A program made the position numbers and the translations under genes. From positions 12,863,261-12,927,260 of the forward strand of contig NC_019866.2 in the NCBI RefSeq assembly GCF_002234675.1: DNA of 64,000 bases, in the 5' to 3' direction. The notes beneath the pieces are model-generated. The model was given only the letters and a program-made list of their open reading frames with translations. It did no database searches and was not told where the DNA came from. Source of the DNA: Oryzias latipes. Taxonomy: Eukaryota; Chordata; Actinopteri; Beloniformes; Adrianichthyidae. Each line of letters starts with the position of its first letter. Positions within the stretch are counted from its first letter, which is position 1. Shown one piece after another: positions 35,101 through 45,578 of this stretch.

Positions 35101-38100
35101 GTTTGAGGACAGGGCGGTGGTGCTTTGTTTTATGTGTGCGTCTGGGGGGGAGGCTTCCGACCCGCCGCTCTGGGTTAGCGGCTGCCGGACTCTGGAGAAC
35201 TGTGTGTCTGCAGCAGAGCTCAGACTTCCAGCTCACACAGCGGCTTTGGGGCGGTGTGTGAGCTTTTCAAAGCAGAAATGCCGCTCAGTCCTTAGAAACC
35301 GTTCAAACAATCACGTGAATTTGTGTTTCCAGTCGTGTCCAGACAAAATAAAGGCTAATGTTATCTTTACATATTTACGTGCAGCCAGGATGCAGATTGC
35401 GACATTTCCCGCATGGATTTTATGTTCATCAAAAAAGTGTAATGTTGTTGGCATGTGTAGCCCACTCCAAACCCTGGCTTCTTTCAGCTCCGTTCTTCCA
35501 CAAAAAAAAAGCACCAACCACACAGATTAAAAATAAAATGATGAGCGAACAGGTGCTTCATAATATTCATAACATTAATAAAAGCACATTTAGAAGATTA
35601 TCTTGTATATTACAGAGCTTCTGCATAAATGTATACAGCAGCTCACTTTGTTTACAGTGGGACTCAATTCCTCTTCCGGTATTTTCAACACTACTGCGCA
35701 TGCCCAAATGATTTATTCTGACCAAAAGTGTGACCATGTGAACATTCGTTCGCAACGGAAAAAGTTTTTCTGGGCCCATGTACACGGTTGATTTCTAATC
35801 TGACCATTGATCTGATCGAGATATGCACATGTAACCGCGGCTAATGATTGGAGTCAACTAGGTCTCTATGGGTGTTAAAATGCTTCTTTAAGAATACACT
35901 TTAAAGAACTGGTATTTTTTAAAAAGGTTTTTAACATATTTCCACTGAGGGTAAAATATCAACTTCAGAGTTGATCCTGGAGAATGTTTGGCTTGTGGGT
36001 CGCCCAATCCTGTTCCCTTTGGCCAGTGTAGCACTTAATTTTATTGATGAAAGATAAGGTAAAGAATGTGCAAAAACAAGAACATTTAAAACCAAATATG
36101 TCCCTCCACAAAATTCCCATTCTTTCAAGCGCTGTCTCCTTTGCCACATTTTCATGGAGACTCTCTCTGGTTCCTCTGTGCTGCAGGCATCAATCAAGGC
36201 AGCTGTTACAGAATCAACCATTTCCCAGATGACAACGACTACGACACAGACAGCTCTGAATATCTGCTCCGTAAGTGTGTCCCGCTCATCCTTTTTGTCT
36301 GGCTTTGTTAGCTCTGGCAGTTCTCTAAAGGGCAAACCACATGTCCTGAGACAATCCTGTTTGCCAGAGCAGGGCTGTCTTCTTGCATTTACAGTGAACA
36401 GAAACTGTGCATCACTCAGCTGTCGTTCCAGTCTGAGAGGAGTGAAATGTCCTCAGACCTGCTCAGGTGAAACCGCTGTGAGCAGAAAGACCTGGTTAAA
36501 ACATGGTCTTGTAATTGGAAACCGACAGCTGCCACCTTGCTGTGTTTTCCTGGGGGCAAAGGGGACCAGGGTTTGTCTCAAAAAGCTGCCATGTCTGGTC
36601 AGAAATACCTAGATAAAAACCATACTCTTATTCAGCTGTCAAAGTGTGTTCTGGCTGCATACTTTGACACAGTTTGAAAAAAACACAAAAAATTTTTCAA
36701 AAGAAACTTAATATTGGGATTATTATTTTTTAGATGCAAGAGAAATATGAGAAATGTCTCTCACCTTTTTTGCACATGTTTTGTTTTAGCTTTGATCATT
36801 TATTTTTTATTGCAGCTTTTATTTCCATTATGACGAAAACACTTTTTTTTTTTTTTACAATTATTTTGATTACAAAGCATGTGGATAGTACTAAGATCAA
36901 AACCAAACTTTTTCATTAAGAATTTGTAGTTACACTTAATACTTACGGTAAGTAATGCAGTGTTCCCTCACTTATCAAATAAGTTCCATAAATGACCCGT
37001 GAAGTAGGATTACAGATTTTTTAAGGCTGTAAAACTCCTCACTACACACCTTCTATACTTTTCTCAGACATACATGAACATTTTCAAATTTTCCCTCTTA
37101 ATTAGTTTAAACCTCCATAAAAAAGTCTAGTATTATGAAATCAAAACAACGATTTGATTGCATCAAATATTTATGTAAATGTGACAAACTGATCGTATTC
37201 TGTACAGGAGACATGCAATGGAGGACGTTTAATGACAATGTCAACAGCCAGTCAGGATGCATAATCCAATTCGCTGCAAGAAAAAAAATCATGCAAAGTT
37301 GCACTTAAAAAAATCTGTTGAAAGGCTAAAGGTGAACAGCAATATAGTACGGGTAGGCCTACGGGTAGAACCCACTGGGTTTTTACATGGTACTTACTGG
37401 ATATTTATGTGTTGAATTAACAAGTCTCTTGTGGTACTTGTCACATGGAAGGACAAGATAAGTACAAATAAAGTATCTTAAATTTACATGCTATGTCATT
37501 GTAAGTTTCATGGTATTTACCATGTGTGACAAGACAGAAAATACCTTTGAAGTACCATGTAGAAGTGCCAAGAATTTACTTTTTACTTGATAAGTTTATG
37601 TGCATTTCATAGTACTTACCTTACATAGAGGATGGGTACTTACGTAGTACTTATGTGGTACGTTATTGTATTTTTTATGCTGCTTTTTTAGAAGAGAGTT
37701 GGTAAACAGAAAGTACTGTTTATTATAAGGATAAATTACATGGTAAGTGTGTATCATGGTACTTAACAACTTGTAAGAATATTTGCACAGAAAGTAAAAG
37801 AAAGTCCGCTCAATTTCTACCGTATTTGCCTCAAATTTAATTTACTGAGACTCAAACTGATATTTGAAACTGTGCAGTCTGCAACTGAACTGTTCAGATC
37901 AGCTAATAAACCAAATTTGAACGTTTCTTAAAGGGTGTGAAGTTTTATTTATGTAACCTTTGATAATTTAGTATTTGCTATCAAATAAAATTCTGAAGCT
38001 GTTGTACCACATTAAAGTGCACTTTGTTTACGGCAAAGAAATAAATACTTTGACATTAAACAAAATAAGAGGATATTATTTTCCTGATAATAGGATGTAC

Positions 38101-40004
38101 TCTTACCTGAAAACACAGTAAAAAATTGACAGTTCATTGTTTATGGGATGGAGCTGTGTTTTTATTAGTTTATTAAAAAACTGAAGCTTAGCCCTTGGGT
38201 TATATTTATTTTTGTTGTTGTTTATCTTATAATCATATCCAGAGCCTCATGGGTAAATAATGGTAAAACTAAAACTGTCCTTCAGCTTTGGCACTTGAAA
38301 AATCCTTTAATATTTTAGTCTGAAAAGGAAATAAATCCTTAAATTGATGTGTTTAAGGTTGTTTCTATGGATTTTGAGTGATTCCTCGAAATGGTGGCGA
38401 TAGTGGGTGTTCTGAGTATTCAGTTCTTCAAAAAACGTCAGGTTCTTCATCTAATTTGCAAAAAAGTCCAACTCAGTCCATTTGTAAGGATAAATCACAG
38501 GAAAAAATAAAAAAATGAAACACTTCACTGCAACCCAACCTTGGACAATCATGCATTTTTTGGGTTGTGATGGTTTATGAGAGCTCTTGTTGCAACCCAC
38601 AGCTGATTATCAAAGCTTTTTCACAACAAGCCCCCAAAGAATTAATGATAATGGATTTCTCAAAAAAAGGATGGCAGAAGAGGAAGAAAAGTGGTGAGAG
38701 TGAATAAAGAAGGTCCCGAAAGGTTAATAACAACATTTTTATGCATTTTTAAAAAAACTGTTTTCCCCTTTTTTACATTTAAAATCTCCAAAACAAGACA
38801 TGCTAATCTGTGTTAACAGTTTACATTTATCTTTTGCTAAATAAATGACTAAAAAGTTGCCATCATCTTCTCCACAGGTATAGTTCGAGCATCTAGCGTG
38901 TTTCCCATCCTCAGCACCATCCTGTTGATGCTTGGTGGACTTTGCGTAGGGGTGGGACGCATCTACAGCAAGACAAACAACGTTCTCCTCAGCGCAGGCA
39001 TTCTTTTTGTAGCTGCAGGTGAGATGGTGAAAGTGCTCCCTGTGAGGCCACGCACACTGAGCTTGTGTGGCGAGTTCAAGAATGTGGATTCTTTAGAGCG
39101 TTCACACACTTATCAGATACTAGTGCATGTACCCACAAGGCATTTCTATGGGTGACGTCACACCTTGATTCGTCCATTGTTTTTACAGTCTATGTATCTG
39201 ACCAATGTACAGTGGCACAATCATTAAGATGATCTTTTTCTGGAAGGTCCGAACTTTCAGTTCTTCTTCTTTCTAAGAAGCTAAGACATTAAGTATCCCA
39301 GAAATGATTCACAGCCTCCAAGTAGACGCTGGCTGGTGATTTGCTCAACGCAGCATGTGCTCTGTGTTTGACCCTTATTAATCCTAATGTACTGAATGGA
39401 TTTCGCCCACTTTGCAAAATTTAATTTTATGCCTTTTCCCAATTCCTTCTGATTGTCACATGTTTTCTGTTTCATAGGTCTGAGCAACATCATTGGCATC
39501 ATTGTCTACATATCCAGCAACGCAGGAGATCCCGGCGACAAACGCGATGATGACAAGAAGTACACCTACTCCTATGGCTGGTCCTTCTACTTTGGTGCAC
39601 TCTCCTTCATTGTAGCCGAATCTGTGGCGGTCCTGGCCGTTAACATCTACATTGAGAAGAACAAGGAGGTTCGCTGGAAGGCACGACGGGAGTTTATCCG
39701 TTCGCTCTCCTCCTCCTCCCCGTACTCGAGGATACCGAGCTTCCGTTACCGTCGGCGGACGTCGCAGGCCAGCTCTCATTCCTCCGAGGCCTCCAGGGAG
39801 AACTCCCCAGTGGTTGGTTTGAAGGGGGCACCGTCTTCTAGCGGGCCGCTTGACGAGCTCTCCATGTATGCTTTGGCAAGGGACAGTATGACGGAGAACA
39901 CGTACAGCCCCGAGCACGAGGGCGCTGCAGAGTTCCTGCAGGTCCATAACTGTTTCCCCAATGACTTAAAGGATGGTGTGAACCGCAGGACCACGCCTGT
40001 GTAA
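22062..40004 (+). CDS. cacng4: CACNG4: voltage-dependent calcium channel gamma-4 / TARP gamma-4 (four exons)
   Basis: A four-transmembrane claudin-fold protein of the TARP group, which traffics AMPA receptors and slows their gating at synapses and can modulate L-type calcium channels. Exons 22062-22284, 36187-36270, 38878-39018 and 39478-40004 join in phase to 324 aa (human about 327). MAWCDRG fits the gamma-4 start, and the ATG has a strong context (GCCGCCATGG). Visible are TM1 (about 9-30), sequons N42 and N45, the family motif GLWRICC (66-72), TM2 (110-129), TM3 (138-160), TM4 (184-208), a basic Ser/Arg-rich tail and the C-terminal PDZ ligand [26 protein letters not shown] and NIYIEKNKE separate gamma-4 from gamma-2 and gamma-3. 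cacng1 follows in the same direction, as in human 17q24. Which teleost duplicate (a or b) is unresolved. Confidence 0.95.
23631..23656. repeat. Poly-C / (CA)n simple repeat
   Basis: About eleven C bases run into about eight CA units. Confidence 0.9.
24182..24462 (+). repeat. SINE-like repeat, 3' part
   Basis: Contains TCTGTGTGGAGTTTGCATGTTTT, AAAAACATGCTTCAT, CTCTAAATTGCCCCTAGGTGTGAATGTGAGAGTG, GACCTGTCCAGG and GACCCCGAAATGG, and ends in GAATGAATGAAT. The same ordered blocks recur at 33944-34162 and 54864-55184. This copy lacks the tRNA-like head. Family name not assigned. Confidence 0.7.
25034..25623. mobile_element. Non-autonomous hAT-like MITE
   Basis: The left end CAGGGGTGTCCATACATTTTGC and right end GGACTTTTGGACATGCCAG are imperfect inverted copies of each other, with GGGCCA/TGGCCC blocks just inside. 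The length of about 590 bases and CAGGGGTG start fit hAT MITEs. No perfect 8-bp target duplication is seen. Confidence 0.6.
26014..26102. repeat. Compound (AAC)n(AAT)n microsatellite
   Basis: About 13 AAC units followed by about 16 AAT units. Open frames here encode only homopolymers and are artefacts. Confidence 0.97.
27677..28281 (+). mobile_element. Three-copy MITE family, copy 1
   Basis: Starts CTTTAGACTCCCAATCCGATAATC and ends TTCATTGGGATGGGTCTTCAA, a diverged version of the inverted ends of copy 3. The core GAGCTATCCAGCTATACAG then TTTTGATCCAGGTACCAGCT is shared with copy 2 (42581 on) and copy 3 (57279 on). Same orientation in all three. No coding capacity. Confidence 0.65.
28830..28935. 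repeat. Fragment of a dispersed fish repeat
   Basis: AGTGGAGGAGAAAACTCCCTCTGAACAG followed by GGAGGAAACCTCCTGCAGAACCAGACTCAG resembles a block that recurs in many fish genomes. The assignment rests on pattern recognition only. Confidence 0.4.
29203..29692. mobile_element. Possible short inverted-repeat element
   Basis: TTCACACTG near 29204 is mirrored by CAGTGTGAA at about 29684-29692. The roughly 490 bases between have no coding capacity. The inverted match is short, so this is a weak call. Confidence 0.35.
32364..33720 (-). mobile_element. Full-length, inactive Tc1-like transposon
   Basis: The left end CAGTCATGGCAAAAGG followed by TTTTGAGAATGACACAAATATTA is mirrored at the right by AATATTTATGTAATTCTC then AAAACTTTTGGCCA. 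TA dinucleotides flank both (32362-32363 and 33721-33722). At about 1.36 kb it is full length for Tc1. The transposase reads on the minus strand but is broken by frameshifts; only the C-terminal part is open (32528-32818). The outermost right-hand bases have drifted. Confidence 0.85.
32528..32818 (-). pseudogene. Tc1 transposase C-terminal fragment
   Basis: Encodes [15 protein letters not shown], then [22 protein letters not shown], the Tc1/mariner block that carries the final catalytic glutamate (PIEN) of the DD34E triad, and then the C-terminal [15 protein letters not shown] helix region. Upstream catalytic aspartates lie in disrupted frames between 32820 and 33300, so the enzyme is dead. 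Confidence 0.9.
33944..34162 (+). repeat. SINE-like repeat, 3' part
   Basis: Carries GGGTTTTCTCCTGGCACTC, CCACAGTCCAGAAACATGC, CTCTAAATTGCCCCATGGGTGTG, GGATGTACCCCGCC and CGTGACCCCAAATGGGA in the same order as the copies at 24182 and 54864. The head is missing. Confidence 0.7.
34765..35843. mobile_element. 1.08-kb inverted-repeat DNA element, possibly PIF/Harbinger-like and non-autonomous
   Basis: TAGCTGCATTTACATGGACA at the left is mirrored by TGCACATGTAACCGCGGCTA at the right (15 of 20 positions agree as inverted repeats). Inside, GTAATCGGAAAGAACGCCTGATTGG and repeated CATGTAAAC/CATGTGAAC blocks lie near both ends. A GC-rich centre contains a 209-codon open frame at 34901-35530 without any recognisable domain; it is probably accidental. 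The superfamily is not certain because no target duplication could be fixed. Confidence 0.5.
36187..36270 (+). CDS. cacng4: cacng4 coding exon 2
   Basis: An 84-base exon, the size usual for this family. It encodes [19 protein letters not shown] and TDSSEYLL, the rest of the first extracellular loop, with the HFP and SSEYLL blocks shared by TARPs. The acceptor is CTGCAG and the donor GTAAGT. Confidence 0.95.
36271..38877. other. cacng4 intron 2
   Basis: Non-coding. Contains a stretch with repeated GGTACTTA-type motifs at about 37385-37770, listed separately. No other feature was recognised. Confidence 0.7.
37385..37770. repeat. Cluster of degenerate GGTACTTA/GTACCATG motifs
   Basis: GGTACTTAC, GGTACTTGT, AGTACTTACC, GGTACTTACGTAGTACTTATG, AAGTACCATG and CATGGTACTTAAC occur at irregular spacing in both orientations. 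They suggest an eroded tandem or subterminal repeat array. No ends were found. Confidence 0.45.
38878..39018 (+). CDS. cacng4: cacng4 coding exon 3
   Basis: A 141-base exon encoding [18 protein letters not shown]2, the short GRIYSKTNN turn and the start of TM3 (ILFVAAG). Borders are TCCACAG and GTGAGA. Confidence 0.95.
39019..39477. other. cacng4 intron 3
   Basis: Short intron. Contains GGGTGACGTCACACC near 39153 and CATTGTTTTTACAGTCTATG near 39177, a pairing seen in dispersed fish repeats, so probably a small repeat fragment. Confidence 0.5.
39478..40004 (+). CDS. cacng4: cacng4 coding exon 4
   Basis: Encodes the rest of TM3, the second extracellular loop ([11 protein letters not shown]), TM4 and the whole cytosolic tail with [25 protein letters not shown] and RRTTPV before TAA. 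The tail carries the serine/arginine cluster that TARPs use for phosphorylation-dependent regulation. Confidence 0.95.
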
Positions 40005-42240
40005 TGAACAAGGGATTGGTAAGACGCCTGATTTGAACTACGGACCGCCATGTTTGGGTAAAATCTGTGAATTTTGAAACGATCAGAATTTCCATTGTTT
40101 ATAAAATAGCCATTTTGTAATATTAAATGTAAAAAGCCAGCTCTCATCAGTGCGATGATCCCTACATTATGTATCGAGAGAGTGAGATGTGTGAATCAAA
40201 CAAGGTGCTAAATGATTTTCAATGACTTGTACTTCATTTAAAAATGTTGTGTTTGTGTGTGACACTTGAGTAAAGCCATTTCTACAAAACATTTAGTGTG
40301 CAAGGTAACACACTCTCTGTTAAAGCCAAGACCCATACATAAAACATATCTTGATATCAGATAATTACAACATACGAGTAAAACTGTCATTATTTATTGG
40401 AATAAACTAAATCAACCTTATTGTAAACAAAATCACTTAATTCAATTGTTTAACATGAATTTAATGGAATTTATGAAATTATTAATGATAGTGAAATGAT
40501 TTTCTATAAAGAGGATGCTGCAAACAGCATTTTCTAGTACAATCTCTAATTATCATATTTCCACCACTGTGTTTAACAGTTTGAATTCCTCTACATTTTT
40601 TTCCATCATAGTGCTGTGTATTATTGCAAACAGTCCTCAATTTGCTCTATCTCACCTTAGCTTCTAAGCGCTGGTCAGGGCTAGAAAGTTATTACATTTT
40701 CATGTCACGATTGACACATTTTTCAAATTGCAGAAGGAGCACTACTATTTTATGTCTCATGTTTATGTTTTTACATGACTTCCAAATGAAGCTTTTAACA
40801 AATTGTGATGGAAGCTTTTAAGATTCCATATGACTGTCTTGAAGTTGAATGTTGGCATGTAGGCTTAAGTCATGAACCTTCATCACGTTTCATCATCTTG
40901 ATTGTTCAGACAGGACTTTTGTTTTCTTGCATCTATAATTCATTGAATTTTTTTTTGTCAGTGGAGCGAACCTTAAACCACATCCAGTAGTCTGCCATCT
41001 CTCCATCCAACTTCACGATGGATGTGCTATTGTGTTTGAAAAGGAGAAGCTGTCAAAAAAAAGAGGGGGTGCCCAGAACTGTGAGAACAACCCAGGTCAG
41101 GACTCCCTTCTGCTCCGGACCAATCCTTGGCATCAAAGGTTTAACTGTTAAACATCACAGCCGGGCGGGAAATTCGTGTCTGCCCTTCTCCCAGACTGTG
41201 AGCCCATCTGGAGGCTTTCCTTTCCCTTTTGTTTATCCAGCAAAGGGATCAGACAGAAGCAGAAGGGACAGTCTGGATTCTCATCTCTTAAGACTCAAAA
41301 TACCTGCAGGTCCATCTCTGCTGTGCTTTGTCATTTCTCTCAGGAAATGCAGTGTAGTTGTGGCAAAAAACATCTTTTTCTGATGGATTCAAGCACGTAA
41401 CGGATCAGCAGTGGAGCCAAAACCTGTTGAAAATAATTTGAAAGGAACAATAAAATGTCATCACTGTTTTATATTAAACGCTGTGAATGTTTGACTCCAG
41501 ATTGTTTTTTTGAACGCCTGCTTTAGGATTTGTGTGGAGCGTGCTCAGACAAACTTGTAGAAGGATCTGTCCATATGAGAATGTTTCTTTGGATGTACAA
41601 AAAAAGAAGCAATTTGTGTTAGTCTTTAACTTTATATAGATATATATTTCAAATCAAAATCAGCCTTCAGTATAGGACTGTAAATAAATGTACTATGAAT
41701 ACAAATAATGTGAGAAAAAAGAGGGGGAAAAAACATCCAAGTAACAATAAAATTATTAATAATGCCTTTATTAATTTGGCGGTGTGATTTTATTTACTTT
41801 TTAAATTCAGGTGAAACTGGTTTTCTTGTTTAAGTCAGTAGATTTGTTGAGTATTCTTCTTTATAGGTAAATTATGTACCGGTACGTTTAGGAGAAAAGA
41901 TTCAATTTTCTATTCCTCGTTTGGGCAGTAACTGTACTTTATTGTATGTGCTTCTACTGTTCAATGGCTTACTATATGTTGAAGCATCTTCTCTATTTTC
42001 ATGAAGAAAACTTCTGAACCTTTGAGTGTGGATGTTTAAAAGGAGAGTGTGTAACATTTGAACATCTATAATGTATTAATGTGTTATAGTATGATCAAAA
42101 CCAAACTTATCACTATTGTAAAGGTATTTTCAGTGCCTTTGCTCTTTTTACTATCTACTGTATCTGCCGCTTTTATTGTTAAGTTTCAAATATATTTTTT
42201 ATTTTCTTCAAATATTCTGTACATGGACAAATAAACTAAA
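40005..42240 (+). other. cacng4 3' UTR and flank
   Basis: Several candidate AATAAA signals follow the stop (about 40401, 41448, 41745 and 42230). Long 3' UTRs are usual for TARP genes, but which signal is used cannot be told from the sequence. Confidence 0.45.
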
Positions 42241-42303
42241 TCAGGGTCATGTGTCCTGGTGTCTTGGTATATTAGGAAAATATTAACATTTTTGGGAAGA
42301 TAC

Positions 42304-42850
42304 TTTAACAAGTTCCCCTCCAATCATCTTTTCATTTATTGTAAAAGCGTTCCCTGTGGTCTTTTTAAATATGATTATGCAATTTTTAGCCTAAATCAAA
42401 ATCCTGTGTCATTTTCAAGGACAGTGTCTGTTGAGCAGCTGTAGTTCATTAGAAATTCACATCTGAGTTGTTTGGGTGGAGTAAGCCCGCCCCCACATTC
42501 CAACATCCATCTGTTCTACATGCTCTCCTTACAACCCTGATCTAACATTACCACTGCAACAACAATGATGAGCAATATTTGAGCTATCCAGCCATACAGT
42601 TTTGAATCAGATGCCAGCTACAAGTGGTTCATCAGAATGAAGCGGAGCAGGGAGCTTGTGGCCCGCCGAATGTAGCACCTCTAAGTCATCTGCTCCTAAC
42701 CCATAACGATTTGTATGCATCCATTTTTGAATACCTAAAATTAAGCCGAAATACACAAATTTGGGAAGTAGTCCAAGTTTTGCGAATCCCCCAAATGTGC
42801 AAAAAATATATATATGTTTGAAAAATGTTTTTAATGCTCAGGGATTTTTA
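42304..42850 (+). mobile_element. Three-copy MITE family, copy 2
   Basis: Starts TTTAACAAGTTCCCCTCCAATCATC and shares GTAAGCCCGCCCCCAC and GAGCTATCCAGCCATACAG then TTTTGAATCAGATGCCAGCT with copies 1 and 3. The right end is eroded (TTTTAATGCTCAGGGATTTTTAA), so the end coordinate is approximate. Confidence 0.6.
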
Positions 42851-45180
42851 AAAATAGCTAGTGTTTTTCATGTGTTGTGTTCTTTTGCAGTTTTTACACA
42901 TTAATTACAAGTAAACTGAATGAGTGAGTCATTTCTTATTTCACTTCACAGCTGCAGCTACAGAGGAAAAATAAAATGTTTATTTTGCACAATTACCATG
43001 ATTTTAGTGGATCTTGTTTTTCACTGATGTCCTTTCTAATGGCAGCACTTCCATCAGATGTCTGTGGTTACCTCAAGGCCCCCGAGTGCCTCCTCAGTTG
43101 CGTAGGACTGAATCACTGTCATCTCCAAATGAGCAATAAGCCTCTGCAGTGCTGCTCTCCACACTGCTTGTCAAAAAAATAAAATAGTGGACATCACACT
43201 AATGGCAGACCTCTTACATCGAAATGTTAAACACATTCAAGATTTGACTCAAGTGAAGGAGGCGGTCTCTAATCTCAGCAGGTACTTTTGCCAAGGCAAT
43301 CATTGGATGTGGCACTAAAACTGCGTTCACCTAATTTCACTTTATTTCAATCTGCTCTCAATGACACAAAAGCTCACTATTCCATGTCACCTCAGTTAGA
43401 GTTGCACTGCTGTTGTAAACTTGTGTTGAAAGCAGTTTCTGACATGAATATTACCATGACCCTCATAGAAATGGCTTCTGGGCACAGCTAATCTAATTTA
43501 ACATGAGTAATGCTTCCTGTCATTAGCGAACGAACACAGTTGGGTCTCTCTAAAGGCTGTGGACCCTCATCTGCTAGGAGTAAAATTAGCCGCCAATTAA
43601 GGTTGTTTTTCATTTTTCGTCTGGTAGGTTCAACTTAATTGAATCATTGCTGGCTCACATGTGTTGATGCAGATTTCCAGTAGATGTCTGGAACTCCAAA
43701 CTTTTCATTTCCGGTGCAGAGAACGTGGCAATAATCCTCCTTGCATAACAGCATCACAACTAACCTGCGCAGGTGAGTCAGATATGAGTCTGTTTGCAGC
43801 TGGTCGACACCAGGGGACTCTGTCCATGTGACGCACTGCATTGTGGGTGTCTGTCAGCTGCGTGTTGCTTAGATACCATGCATCTGTGGGGTGTTTGGTC
43901 TTCACAGTCACTAAGGAACCCTGAGCAAATGACTCAGGTCACAGGGTCAGCCTGGTGCCGACACACTATTATTGTAAATTTGCAGAAAAGCGGTTGCTCT
44001 CAAAGCCTTGTAGAAGAACTCTTCCCCCTTTGCAGTAAAGTCTGGAAATGCATCCAACTGGAATGTGATGATAAAGAGAATTCTTTTTTTTCCTCCTCTC
44101 CTGACAATTTTTTTTCCATTTTAGAAATAGACATACCTTCATTTCCGTGTGTTTTTCTGGTTCCTCTTGAACGATCTTAATGCCTTTAATGTGTGTTAAA
44201 AACACAGAGCAGTGTGAGTGTCATCAGGGTGGAAAATGGGCCAGTTTCGTCTAAAGTGGGGTGCTGTGGTTTATTAAAAGCATGTCGGTCAATGCAGATG
44301 TTTTACAGGCAGATTGTGTTTTTATGTCTTTGTTTGGTCATTTCCTTAGATATGTGAGTGTTATTGTAATGCTAGTTAAAAAGAAAAGTGAATGGTTTGT
44401 GATTGGTTAAAGATGTAAGTTTAGTAAAAAGAAAAAAATCTGCGACTTTAAAATCTACAGGCTTTTTGCCATTTTTACTCTGTAAATTGTACTTCCCCTT
44501 GTCACAAAGTTAAAATGTATCCATGAAGCCAATCTACACATCAAAATTACCGATGCATATTTCAGGAGTTAAAGTTTCATGTCAAAGCCCTTGCATCTTT
44601 TTAAATCTGGATCAGAGGCTGGCAGGTGGGACCCTTGTCTAAAACCTTGACAGCTGATTGGCTGGTAAAGTAGATCAGCTCATTCAGATGACAACTAATA
44701 AAGGAAATCCTCTCTTTAGGAGTCCCCTGACACCTGGCGCCTGAGACAACTGAGCTGGAAATGGATCGGACTGAATACGAGGAAGCAATGTGACAGGGAA
44801 TGTTCCAGATTCCTGATGGATTGATTGATTACGGTGGAGGCAATGAATTATTGAACAGAGGTGTCAATCTTGTTGAAGGCTTGCATTGGATCATCTTTGA
44901 TGCTGGAGCTCAAGAAACGAAGCTCTGACAGTTGATGGACTGTTTTTGGAGCTCAAATCAAAACGAACTGGGCGTCATCATGACTGAGGATGTAAACATA
45001 AACATATACACTGTGTTTCTGAATGGTCTTATCAATGGTGAGAGAGGGAGAGGAAGATAGAAGAGAGCTAGAAACTAGGGCACCGTTATCTGTCCCCCTT
45101 TTTTTTTTTTACTAACCACCAGGCACAAGGCAGAGAAGGAAAGAGCAAACCTTGGAGAGCAGACAGGACTTCAGCAGTGT
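42851..45180. other. Spacer between cacng4 and cacng1
   Basis: Non-coding. The last few hundred bases probably contain the cacng1 promoter and 5' UTR, but no TATA box or start site can be assigned. No cacng5-like exon was recognised here or elsewhere. Confidence 0.45.
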
Positions 45181-45337
45181 GGTGAAGACGAGCAGACGTT
45201 CTGGATTCAACATTCAAGCCAAAAAACAGCAGCAACCTTTACTCGTGTCTTTAAAATAACTCGTGACATTCAGGCACTTCTGCACCTCCGTCGCTCGTGC
45301 GGGCGCCCTCTCTGCTTGCCACACACATTCCACAAAC

Positions 45338-45578
45338 ATGTTTGAGGAGCAGGTGATGAAGGTCAAGATAACATCTGTGGTGATGGTGGTTGGCATGTCG
45401 GCCATGCTTGCTGCAGTGGTGACGGACCACTGGGCAGTTCTGAGCCCCCGGGTGGATAAACTCAACACCACCTGCGAGGCGGCCCATTTTGGCCTCTGGA
45501 GGCTGTGCAAGAAGACCATCTTCATCGTGGAGAAGGACCCTCAGGGCAAAGGATGTGGCCCCATCAGCCTACCTGGAG
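45338..45578 (+). CDS. cacng1: cacng1 coding exon 1
   Basis: Encodes residues 1-80 plus one base: MFEEQVMKVK start, TM1 and the first part of the extracellular loop with TDHWAVLSP and GLWRLC. The donor is GGAG|GTACAA, weaker than the other donors of the gene. Confidence 0.94.

Larger units (their letters stand above)
22285..36186. other. cacng4 intron 1 (13.9 kb)
   Basis: A long first intron is typical of TARP genes. It holds a SINE-like copy, a hAT MITE, a trinucleotide microsatellite, a copy of the three-member MITE family, a full-length Tc1 remnant and a 1.08-kb inverted-repeat element, each listed separately. No nested gene was recognised. Confidence 0.8.

Noticed and set aside
34901-35530. 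209-codon open frame as a protein-coding gene
   Set aside because: It lies entirely inside a repeat-like inverted-repeat unit, has no domain and no splice or promoter context. Kept only as a finding about the element.
39456-40147. Antisense open frames over cacng4 exon 4
   Set aside because: Shadows of the coding strand without motifs of their own.
45263-45337. In-frame upstream ATG as the cacng1 start
   Set aside because: It would add 25 residues not expected in gamma-1, whose N-terminus before TM1 is short.
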